Assembly (NCBI GenBank): GCA_019359715.1
Contig: JAHHGS010000091.1
Location: 1 to 51,986 of the forward strand
Source of the DNA: Aphanocapsa sp. GSE-SYN-MK-11-07L
GTDB lineage: Bacteria > Cyanobacteriota > Cyanobacteriia > Thermosynechococcales > Thermosynechococcaceae
DNA length: 51,986 nucleotides
Direction of reading: 5' to 3'
The position numbers and the translations under genes were made by a program. The notes under the pieces are model-generated. The model saw only the letters and a program-made list of their open reading frames with translations. It was not told where the DNA came from and ran no database searches. Below are positions 45,383 through 51,986 of this stretch, one piece after another (the first letter of the stretch is position 1; the number at the start of each line of letters is the position of its first letter).

Positions 45383-46957
45383 ATGACCTCAGACAAAGAA
45401 ATTGCCGACATTGTGGTGATTGGCAGCGGCATTGGTGGTTTATCCTGTGCTGCCCTGCTGGCTCGCTACGGGTTTAAGGTGATTGTTTGCGAGAGTCACA
45501 CCATTCCCGGCGGGGCCGCCCACGCCTTTGAGCGGCATGGGTTTAGGTTTGATTCTGGACCTTCGCTCTATTCGGGGCTTTCCTACCGCCCCTCCCCGAA
45601 TCCTTTGCGTCACGTCCTCGATGCAATTGGAGAGGATATTGACTGGCTGACCTATGATGCCTGGGGCTGCTGCTTACCAGAGGGTGATTTTTCAGCCCAA
45701 GTTGGGGCAGAGCCATTCTATGAAGTGCTGGCAAAGTTGCGCGGGCCAGCCGCCGTTGCAGAGTGGCGATCGCTGCAAGCCGTGATGGAGCCGTTGGGAA
45801 AAGCGGCGATCGCCGTGCCGCCGGCCGCCCTGCGGTCTGACCTGGGCGGATTACTGACAATGGCTCCCTATGCTCCGGCGCTGCTCCAGCAAGCATTTAG
45901 CGTTTCCAAGCTGACCGGCCCGTTCAGCCAGGTCATGGACAGCGTGGTCAGCGATCCGTTTATCCGCAACTGGCTAGATTTACTCTGCTTTATGCTGTCG
46001 GGGCTGCCCGCCAGCGGCACGATTACGGCCGAAATTGCCTTTATGTTTGCCGACTGGTATCGGCCGGGCGTGGTGCTAGATTACCCGGTTGGCGGCAGTG
46101 GAGCGCTGGTGAATGCCCTTCTGCGCGGACTTGAGTCTAAGGGCGGCGAACTGCGCCTGAATGCCCACGTTGAGCAAATTTTGATCGAGGGCGATACTCG
46201 CAGAGTCGGCAAAGCCGAACGCGCAGTCGGAGTGCGGCTCCGCAATGGTGAAGTGATTCGAGCGCGGCGGGCCGTGGTTTCTAATGCGGTGCTGTGGGAC
46301 ACCCTGAAGCTGCTGCCAGAGGGCGGGCTGCCCAAGGCTGATTGGCTCAAGAGTCAAGCAACCCCCGAATGCGATAGCTTCATGCACCTGCACTTGGGGA
46401 TTGATGCGGCTGGCCTCTCACCTAACTTAGAGTGTCACTACATTGTCGTCAACGATTGGGAGCGGGGCGTAACGGCACCCCAGAATGTCGTAGCAATTTC
46501 AATTCCGTCCTTGCTTGACCCCAACCTGGCCCCGCCTGGCAAGCACACCATCCATGTCTATACGCCTGCCACGGAACCCTATCAGCTCTGGCAAGGCTTA
46601 GATCGCCGCAGTGAGGCCTATGCCGCCCAAAAAGAAGCCAGGGCAGAGGTGATGTGGAAAGCATTGGAGCGAGTGATCCCAGATATTCGATCGCGCTGTC
46701 AGGTAACACTCGTCGGCACACCCTTGACCCATGAGCGCTTTTTGCGCCGCCATCAAGGCACCTATGGGCCGGCAGTCTGGGCTGGGCAGGGAATTTTGCC
46801 AGGCTCAAAAACACCTGTGCTAGGTCTATTCTGCTGTGGAGACTCCAGCTTTCCGGGGATTGGGCTGCCAGCGGTGGCCGCCAGCGGGATGATGGCGGCG
46901 AATGCGATCGCTCCGTTAGCAAAGCATCGTGCCCTCCTGAAGGAGCTGGGATTTTAA
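45383..46957 (+). CDS. FAD-dependent carotenoid isomerase-like oxidoreductase
   Basis: A 524-residue flavoprotein with an N-terminal dinucleotide site VVIGSGIGGLSCAALLARYG and ESHTIPGGAAHAF, and a C-terminal FAD signature region GLFCCGDSSFPGIGLPAVAASG. This is the CrtISO/phytoene desaturase/retinol saturase group. It may act on a carotenoid, but a general polyene or lipid reductase is possible and no carotenoid genes adjoin. Start at ATG 45383. Divergent from ccsA across 162 bp. Confidence 0.87.
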   Translation: MTSDKEIADIVVIGSGIGGLSCAALLARYGFKVIVCESHTIPGGAAHAFERHGFRFDSGPSLYSGLSYRPSPNPLRHVLDAIGEDIDWLTYDAWGCCLPEGDFSAQVGAEPFYEVLAKLRGPAAVAEWRSLQAVMEPLGKAAIAVPPAALRSDLGGLLTMAPYAPALLQQAFSVSKLTGPFSQVMDSVVSDPFIRNWLDLLCFMLSGLPASGTITAEIAFMFADWYRPGVVLDYPVGGSGALVNALLRGLESKGGELRLNAHVEQILIEGDTRRVGKAERAVGVRLRNGEVIRARRAVVSNAVLWDTLKLLPEGGLPKADWLKSQATPECDSFMHLHLGIDAAGLSPNLECHYIVVNDWERGVTAPQNVVAISIPSLLDPNLAPPGKHTIHVYTPATEPYQLWQGLDRRSEAYAAQKEARAEVMWKALERVIPDIRSRCQVTLVGTPLTHERFLRRHQGTYGPAVWAGQGILPGSKTPVLGLFCCGDSSFPGIGLPAVAASGMMAANAIAPLAKHRALLKELGF

Positions 46958-47041
46958 AGCATGTTTCCAATGAGCCTCATCTACTAGGGGCGATCGAGCA
47001 GCTTGAGAGAGCATTTCTCTGATCACAGAAAATTATAAAAG

Positions 47042-47071
47042 TGACCTTGCCACTTTTTCTAGACAAGGTCA
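47042..47071. repeat. 30-bp possible IS-end scar
   Basis: TGACCTTG (47042-47049) and CAAGGTCA (47064-47071) form an inverted repeat. The first 10 bp equal the IS3 element's left tip, and the following CCACTTTTTC equals part of its right tip. It looks like two IS ends joined with nothing between. Confidence 0.35.
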
Positions 47072-47136
47072 GAGCGCCCCCTCCAGCCCCTAAGTCTTGC
47101 ACCCAGTTCAGAACAATAATCAGTCCATCTCATAGG

Positions 47137-48141
47137 TTAGTCATATTCTAATAGCGCTCCTCCGCAGCTAGACCCACTCCCGGCTGTGCAGCCATAGCAG
47201 AAAGGTGCCGTTTGAATCAGTTGGATCAAATCTAAACGATTTTCAGTTAGCAAATCCGCCACGGTCAACGCTACACCTTTAGGACTAAGAGCTGGCAGAT
47301 TTTCCATTTGATTAAAATCGCAGTCGTAGAGGTTGCCCAAGTAATCAACAGAAAGCTGGTTGCGGCACATCAGATGAGCAAGGGTGGCTGGGTTGTAATG
47401 CTGCTCTAAAAAGTGCAGGTAGGGATGCAGTAAGTTCTGGTGTTGAAGCTGAAACTTAGTTCGCCCAATTGGCAAATTGGTAATTGTAAACAGGCGATTA
47501 AAAACAATCCCAAACTCTGCTTGCAGATGGGCTTTGTAGGCTTGCTCTAAATTGGCTTGATCAGGGGTGAGGCTAAAGTCTTCGCTGTTGGGGATTTGGG
47601 GATTGTAGACTAAATCTAGCTCTAGGTCAGGGGTTTGCCCATAACCGAGATGATTGAGCCACTGGAGAGCTTGGATTGATTGCTCAAATACACTCTGCCC
47701 GCGCTGGCGATCGACATTATCAGCTTGATAGCAAGGCAAAGAAGCGACAATTCGCAACCGCTGAGCAGCGCAGTAGGCGGGTAAATCCTCAAACCCTGGT
47801 TCAAAGTAGATGGTTAGGTTAGAGCGAACAATCACTGCTTTGCCGCTCGCCCGTGCTGCTTCGACCAAGGGCTTAAACCCATAGTTCATTTCTGGTGCCC
47901 CACCCGTTAAATCAACAGTGGCAATTTGGTCAAAGCGGTGAATCAGCTCAATGAGCTGGGCACAAATTTCCGGCGAGAGTTCTTCTTGACGATGGGGGCC
48001 CGCTTCAACATGGCAATGGCTACAGGCTAAATTACAGCGGCGACCCAAGTTGATTTGCAGCCCGGTAATTAACTGCTTGCTGAGGGGAGCGGATAGGGTC
48101 TGCTGAAAGGGTGTAATCGTGGTTTTAGCAGCGGTGGACAT
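47137..48141 (-). CDS. arsS: Arsenosugar biosynthesis radical SAM protein ArsS
   Basis: A 334-residue radical SAM enzyme. The [4Fe-4S] motif CxxxCxxC is CNLACSHC (Cys36, Cys40, Cys43). The C-terminal DUF3641-type part carries many Cys: CRNQLSVDYLGNLYDCDFNQM and PFCYGCTAGSGSSCGGAL. ArsS joins the adenosyl moiety to a methylated arsenical during arsenosugar synthesis; its usual partner methyltransferase ArsM is not in this window. ATG 48141 (MSTAAKTTI) fits; the frame is open to 48213. Divergent from arsR with a shared operator-like palindrome, so probably induced by arsenite. Confidence 0.92.
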   Translation of the reverse strand: MSTAAKTTITPFQQTLSAPLSKQLITGLQINLGRRCNLACSHCHVEAGPHRQEELSPEICAQLIELIHRFDQIATVDLTGGAPEMNYGFKPLVEAARASGKAVIVRSNLTIYFEPGFEDLPAYCAAQRLRIVASLPCYQADNVDRQRGQSVFEQSIQALQWLNHLGYGQTPDLELDLVYNPQIPNSEDFSLTPDQANLEQAYKAHLQAEFGIVFNRLFTITNLPIGRTKFQLQHQNLLHPYLHFLEQHYNPATLAHLMCRNQLSVDYLGNLYDCDFNQMENLPALSPKGVALTVADLLTENRLDLIQLIQTAPFCYGCTAGSGSSCGGALLEYD

Positions 48142-48248
48142 AGCGGTAAAAACTGGGGCTATGTCTTTCAGTATTACGTGATTGCTATTTTCAATGGAAC
48201 ACATCTGGATCAAGGGAGATGAACGTAGAGAGCAGAAGGGAGTAGCAT

Positions 48249-48264
48249 ATCAATATAAATTGAT
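48249..48264. promoter_or_regulatory. Candidate ArsR operator 1
   Basis: ATCAA-TATAAA-TTGAT (48249-48264) is a palindrome with a 6-bp spacer in the arsS/arsR gap, ending 11 bp before the arsR start. Operator 2 has the same half-sites and 15 of these 16 bases. ArsR-type repressors bind such inverted repeats near the -10 region. It could control both divergent genes. Confidence 0.7.
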
Positions 48265-48275
48265 GAGTAAATGTG

Positions 48276-48605
48276 ATGGCTCCTGTTTCTGTTTTCTCCG
48301 CCAGTGATATTGAGTTAGGGTTCCATGCCTTTTCTGATCCTTTGCGGCTACAGGTGCTGGAATTGCTGAAGCAGCGGGAACTGTGCGTTTGCGAACTGTG
48401 TGCTGCTCTAGAAGTGCCGCAGTCAAAACTGTCGTTTCATCTCAAGGCATTGAAAACAGCTAACTTGGTCAAGTCCTACCAAGAAGGGCGGTGGACTTAC
48501 TACAGCCTCAATTTGAACCAGTTTTTAAGGCTAGAGCAATACCTGGCAGAGTTCCGCCGCTATGGCGATATTGTACCGGCTCGTCGCTGCGATGACGATT
48601 TGTAA
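48276..48605 (+). CDS. arsR: ArsR-family arsenic-responsive repressor
   Basis: A 109-residue winged-helix SmtB/ArsR repressor. The arsenite-binding site in the recognition region is ELCVCELC with Cys37, Cys39 and Cys42, the classical ArsR type. The DNA helix is QSKLSFHLKAL, and the wing is EGRWTYYSLN. Binding of As(III) releases it from its operators. The start is ATG 48276 (a GTG at 48273 is also in frame). Operator 1 ends 11 bp upstream, so little room remains for a ribosome site. A weak hairpin (48621-48640) follows the stop. Confidence 0.93.
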   Translation: MAPVSVFSASDIELGFHAFSDPLRLQVLELLKQRELCVCELCAALEVPQSKLSFHLKALKTANLVKSYQEGRWTYYSLNLNQFLRLEQYLAEFRRYGDIVPARRCDDDL

Positions 48606-48620
48606 TTCTTAGCGATCGCC

Positions 48621-48640
48621 TTAACCTCCTCTTAGGTTAA
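48621..48640 (+). terminator. Weak hairpin after arsR
   Basis: TTAACCT (48621-48627) and AGGTTAA (48634-48640) pair perfectly across 6 nt. AT-rich and without a T-run, it is at most an attenuator between arsR and the pstS-like gene. Confidence 0.3.
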
Positions 48641-48663
48641 ATCAGGGATGATACTACTTAACT

Positions 48664-48681
48664 CATCAAAATAAATTGATG
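48664..48681. promoter_or_regulatory. Candidate ArsR operator 2
   Basis: CATCAA-AATAAA-TTGATG is a perfect palindrome 47 bp before the pstS-like gene. It shares half-sites and spacer length with operator 1, implying that ArsR also controls the pstS-gap-arsJ branch from an internal promoter. Confidence 0.7.
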
Positions 48682-48728
48682 TAATTTTTCTTCTATTAAC
48701 CAATTCTGCTAGCCACGGGGAGATAAAG

Positions 48729-49745
48729 ATGCCAGTAGCAACTCAGGTTTTAGTTAAAAAATTAGCGGCGATCGCTACCCTTTGCGCCACTGCCAGCCTC
48801 TTGGGTTGCGCTCAGTCGCCACCCGCCGGGCCGGTCAGTGTTGATGGGTCTAGCACTGTCTTTCCGATCACAGAGGCGATCGCCAAAGCTTACAACCAAG
48901 CCCAGGGCGATCAAGTCAAAGTAGTTGCCGCAACTTCGGGGACTGGGGGCGGCTTCAAAAAATTCTGCGCTGGCGAAACAGACATTAACGATGCCTCCCG
49001 CCCAATTAACCAGGAGGAGATGAAGCTATGCGATCAGGCAGGCGTTCGCTATGTTGAGCTGCCGATCGCCTTTGATGCTCTCACGGTGGTGGTCAACCCT
49101 AAAAACACTTGGGCTGAAGACATTACTGTGGCTGAACTAAAAACGATGTGGGAGCCTGCTGCCCAAGCCAAAATCACCAACTGGCAGCAGGTGCGCTCCT
49201 CATGGCCCAAGCAGCCTTTGCGTTTATTTGGGCCAGGCAAGGACTCTGGCACCTTTGACTACTTTACGGAAGTAATTGTCGGCGGAGATGGCAGCCGCAC
49301 AGACTATGTAGCCAGTGAAGACGACAACACCTTGGTGCAAGGAGTCGGGCAAGACCCGAATGCGCTCGGCTACTTTGGCTTTGCCTACTACGAAGCCCAG
49401 GGGGCCAAACTAAAGGCGGTGGCGATCGATGGCGGCAAGGGCCCGGTTCTACCTTCTCGGGCAACGGTTGAGAAAGCCCAGTATCAACCCCTGGCTCGGC
49501 CGCTGTTTATTTATGTCAATGCCAAAGCGGCTCAAGACAAGCCCCAGGTGCAGAGTTATGTCGAGTTTTATCTAAAAAATGCGCCTCAAGTCGTGAGTAC
49601 AGTCGGCTACATTCCTCTCTCGGAGGATGGCTATCGACTGGCCACGATTCACTTTGAGCGGGGTAAAGTCGGGACGGTGTTTGGCGGTCAACCTCAGCCA
49701 GACTTGACCCTGGCAGAGCTACTCCGTAAGCAGGCGACTTTTTGA
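48729..49745 (+). CDS. pstS: PstS-like phosphate (arsenate?) binding lipoprotein
   Basis: A 338-residue periplasmic binding protein. A lipobox LLGC places the lipid on Cys27. The anion site is [11 protein letters not shown] (about 39-49) with [19 protein letters not shown] and [10 protein letters not shown], the PstS pattern. No pstCAB genes are here. Its place between arsR/operator 2 and gap-arsJ suggests it binds phosphate selectively or senses arsenate/phosphate during arsenic stress. The function is inferred; binding of arsenate is not shown. ATG 48729 follows a GGGGAGA ribosome site. Confidence 0.88.
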   Translation: MPVATQVLVKKLAAIATLCATASLLGCAQSPPAGPVSVDGSSTVFPITEAIAKAYNQAQGDQVKVVAATSGTGGGFKKFCAGETDINDASRPINQEEMKLCDQAGVRYVELPIAFDALTVVVNPKNTWAEDITVAELKTMWEPAAQAKITNWQQVRSSWPKQPLRLFGPGKDSGTFDYFTEVIVGGDGSRTDYVASEDDNTLVQGVGQDPNALGYFGFAYYEAQGAKLKAVAIDGGKGPVLPSRATVEKAQYQPLARPLFIYVNAKAAQDKPQVQSYVEFYLKNAPQVVSTVGYIPLSEDGYRLATIHFERGKVGTVFGGQPQPDLTLAELLRKQATF

Positions 49746-49817
49746 ACTTGGTAGTTTTAGGAGTTACGCAGTTAGATCTCCTAACTCTCTTAAAAAGAGG
49801 GCTTCAGACTTCAAAGT

Positions 49818-49834
49818 CCCCCTTTTTAAGGGGG
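49818..49834. repeat. CCCCC/GGGGG palindromic repeat
   Basis: CCCCCTTTTTAAGGGGG lies in the 166-bp gap between the pstS-like gene and gap, followed by GATTTAGGGGGATC. This motif is a widespread intergenic repeat in filamentous cyanobacteria. It forms a hairpin and could reduce read-through into gap. Confidence 0.6.
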
Positions 49835-49911
49835 ATTTAGGGGGATCGAGGGTTGAGTCTTCAAGTGAGTAGTTCCTAAGTTTACACAGTTCACGTTTAA
49901 GCAAAGAAGGC

Positions 49912-50922
49912 ATGGGTATTCAAGTTGGCATTAATGGATTTGGGCGGATTGGGCGGCTGGCGTTGCGAGCCGCTTGGAATTGGCCGGAGTTAGAATTTGT
50001 CCACATCAATGAAGTCAAAGGGGGAACTGCGGCCGCAGCTCACCTGCTCAAGTTTGACTCGGTGCACGGGCGCTGGCAACCAGAGGTGACGGCAACGGGC
50101 GATCACATTCAAATTGGTAATCAGGATTTAACCTTTAGCGAGTTTCCTACCCCTGGTGAAGTTGATTGGGAAACCCTTGGGGTTGATTTGGTGCTGGAAT
50201 GCTCCGGCAGATTTCACACCCCCGAAACCCTCGACCCCTACTTTAAGCGAGGCGTGCAGAAGGTAATTGTGGCGGCTCCGGTTAAAGAGGAAGCCTTAAA
50301 CATTGTGATGGGGGTGAATGATCACCTCTATCAGCCCGATCGCCATCATTTATTAACAGCAGCTTCTTGCACCACTAACTGTCTGGCTCCCGTAGTGAAG
50401 GTGATCCATGAGGGCTTGGGAATTAAGCATGGAATTATCACCACAATTCACGACCAAACCAACACGCAAACCCTGGTCGATGCCCCCCACAAAGATTTAC
50501 GTCGAGCCAGAGCCTCTAGCCTGTCGCTGATTCCAACCACAACCGGGTCAGCGACGGCGATCGCCCTCATCTACCCCGAACTCAAGGGCAAGCTGAACGG
50601 ACTAGCCGTGCGGGTGCCGCTCCTAAATGCGTCCCTGACGGATTGCGTGTTTGAATTGAGCCAACCCACCACTGTTGCAGAAGTAAATCGGTTACTCAAA
50701 ACCGCTGCCGAGGGAGAACTGCAAGGCATTTTGGGCTACGAAGAGCGACCCCTGGTTTCAATCGACTATAAAGACGATCCGCGTTCAGCGATCGTCGATG
50801 CCCTGTCAACCATGGTTGTAAACGATACTCAGGTCAAAATTCTGGCCTGGTACGACAACGAGTGGGGTTACGCCAACCGGATGGTGGAACTCGCCCGCAA
50901 AGTTTCCTCTAGCCTGCAATAG
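49912..50922 (+). CDS. gap: Glyceraldehyde-3-phosphate dehydrogenase, ArsJ-linked
   Basis: A 336-residue GAPDH. The N-terminal NAD site is [12 protein letters not shown]-like ([17 protein letters not shown]), and the catalytic Cys153 is in [11 protein letters not shown]; the C-terminal [15 protein letters not shown] is intact. Position next to arsJ, 23 bp away, marks it as the arsenic-linked type that uses arsenate in place of phosphate and makes unstable 1-arseno-3-phosphoglycerate. The photosynthetic Gap2 or glycolytic Gap1 would normally lie elsewhere. Likely co-transcribed with pstS-like and arsJ. Confidence 0.93.
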   Translation: MGIQVGINGFGRIGRLALRAAWNWPELEFVHINEVKGGTAAAAHLLKFDSVHGRWQPEVTATGDHIQIGNQDLTFSEFPTPGEVDWETLGVDLVLECSGRFHTPETLDPYFKRGVQKVIVAAPVKEEALNIVMGVNDHLYQPDRHHLLTAASCTTNCLAPVVKVIHEGLGIKHGIITTIHDQTNTQTLVDAPHKDLRRARASSLSLIPTTTGSATAIALIYPELKGKLNGLAVRVPLLNASLTDCVFELSQPTTVAEVNRLLKTAAEGELQGILGYEERPLVSIDYKDDPRSAIVDALSTMVVNDTQVKILAWYDNEWGYANRMVELARKVSSSLQ

Positions 50923-50945
50923 CGATTTCTCTTGCCCCTTCTCCC

Positions 50946-51846
50946 ATGACTTCTACAATTGCCGACAAAGCTAATTTCAGGAACTACAGTCTGGTCACGC
51001 TGGCCTACTGGGGTTTCACAATCACCGACGGCGCGCTGCGGATGCTGGTGTTGCTCTACTTCAACAACATTGGCTACAGCCCGATTCAGATTGCCTCTTT
51101 GTTCCTGTTCTACGAAGTGTTTGGGATTGTTACTAACTTTTTGGGTGGTTGGATTGGCTCCCAATTTGGCTTAAAAGTCACCCTTTATAGCGGGATTGGC
51201 CTCCAGATCTTGGCCCTGATCATCCTGTCATTTTTGAATCCCAACTGGGCTGCTTGGTTGGCCGTTCCCTACGTGATGCTGGCCCAGGCGCTTTCCGGGA
51301 TTGCCAAAGACCTGACCAAAATGAGCACCAAAAGCGCGATTCGGCTAGTGGTGCCGCAGGACGCGCAGTCAGCCCTGTTTAAGTGGGTGGCTATCCTAAC
51401 GGGTTCTAAAAATGCCCTGAAAGGGGTTGGCTTTTTTGTCGGCGCGGTGCTGTTGGGGTTAGCTGGCTTTGTTGGAGCGCTCTGGATCATGGCCGCTGGG
51501 CTGTTTTTGATCCTGTTTACGGGGCTACTGTTGCCCAAAGGCATGGGCAAAATCAAAGCCAAAGTCAAGTTTAGGCAACTGTTCTCAAAGAGCCGAGAAA
51601 TTAATCTTTTATCAGCCGCCCGGTTTTTCCTGTTTGGCTCTAGAGATGTCTGGTTTGTGGTTGGCTTGCCGGTGTTCTTACGCAGTGGCTTGGGCTGGTC
51701 GTTCTATCAGGTGGGTGGATTTTTGGCCCTCTGGGTAATTGGCTATGGGATTGTCCAATCTTCTGCGCCGGCTTTAATCAATCGATTTGGTTCGGGTCGC
51801 CCACCCCAAGCCAGCACAATTCAGTTTTGGACTTTCGCCCTAAGAG
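50946..51846 (+). pseudogene. arsJ: Organoarsenical exporter ArsJ, truncated
   Basis: An MFS permease that exports 1-arseno-3-phosphoglycerate made by the adjacent GAPDH. The visible 300 or so residues start MTSTIADKANFRNYSLVTLAYWGF and include GALRMLVLLYFNN, YEVFGIVTNFLGGWIG and MSTKSAIRLVVPQ, family features. Full ArsJ is about 400 residues with twelve helices; here the sequence leaves the family after QFWTFAL and stops at 51857 within IS-like DNA. The last third (about three helices) is lost, so transport is probably abolished. The rest may exist beyond the IS. Confidence 0.85.
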
Positions 51847-51986
51847 TATGTTTGTAAATAAAGATTACGAGAGGAGTGACTGAATTCTACTAACAGAGAG
51901 GATTAGGAAATCAGAGTTGCATGAGGCTAAGAGAATGGGACAACTCAAAACTTACGGCAGTGATTTAACCGATGCAGAGTGGCACA
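51842..51986 (+). mobile_element. IS5-family insertion sequence, left part
   Basis: Foreign sequence begins near 51842 where arsJ stops matching its family. A transposase frame opens at ATG 51935: MGQLKTYGSDLTDAEWH, the typical start of IS5-type transposases (YGSDLTDAEW). The element runs out of the window. CTAA at 51840-51843 would fit the 4-bp YTAR target of IS5, but the other flank is unseen. The left terminal repeat cannot be delimited from one end. Confidence 0.75.
51935..51986 (+). CDS. IS5-family transposase, N-terminal fragment
   Basis: Seventeen codons from ATG 51935 to the window edge; the YGSDLTDAEW phrase is the conserved start of IS5-type DDE transposases. A GAG-rich stretch precedes the ATG. 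Confidence 0.75.
   Translation, partial: MGQLKTYGSDLTDAEWH

Overview
The window comes from a cyanobacterium. It carries the photosystem I pair psaF-psaJ, the NDH-1 assembly factor gene crr6, a system II cytochrome c biogenesis gene (ccsA), a DUF2949 protein, an AAA/WD40 giant protein and a Uma2-family endonuclease. The palindrome GCGATCGC (HIP1, e.g. 735-742) recurs throughout. A Leptolyngbya-like filamentous form would fit, but nothing here fixes the genus.

Layout. 1-3637: edge fragments, a CIA30-family protein and a Gly/Asp-rich RTX-like repeat protein. 3638-7933: M3 oligopeptidase prlC, then a DUF4351 remnant abutting a much-damaged IS3-family element and about 400 bp of decayed sequence. 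7934-17363: topA, a PAS/GAF/GGDEF/EAL c-di-GMP enzyme, a metallo-beta-lactamase-fold protein, a DUF2949 protein and pyruvate kinase. 17622-22518: NAD(P)HX repair enzyme, psaF-psaJ, tsaD and an HtrA-type protease. 22707-34675: a 1200-residue AAA/WD40 protein, Uma2, an M16 peptidase, a divergent regulator/cupin pair, a hydrolase, a DMT transporter, crr6, and an acyltransferase-hydrolase-moaD run. 34707-46957: metG, a LabA-like NYN protein, lptC, polA, a response regulator, a ccsA/membrane protein/ABC ATPase run and a carotenoid-isomerase-like flavoprotein. 47137-51986: an arsenic island cut by an IS5-like element at the window edge.

The arsenic island is the most coherent system. A radical-SAM arsenosugar synthase (ArsS) diverges from ArsR. 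Downstream of arsR lie a PstS-like lipoprotein, a second-type GAPDH and the MFS exporter ArsJ. Two nearly identical 16-18 bp palindromes, one in the arsS/arsR gap and one before the pstS-like gene, look like ArsR operators that would put both branches under one switch. By known family roles, GAPDH makes 1-arseno-3-phosphoglycerate and ArsJ exports it, while ArsS belongs to arsenosugar synthesis. Here ArsJ is truncated, so the export branch may be broken.

The IS3 element is the best record of mobile-DNA history. It has perfect 25-bp terminal inverted repeats. A 139-bp MITE with a 3-bp target duplication splits its orfB. Two 45-nt in-frame insertions form a long palindrome in its orfA. A stray 34-bp inverted copy of its left end sits just outside its right end. 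Removing the insertions restores a normal 1272-bp IS3 length.
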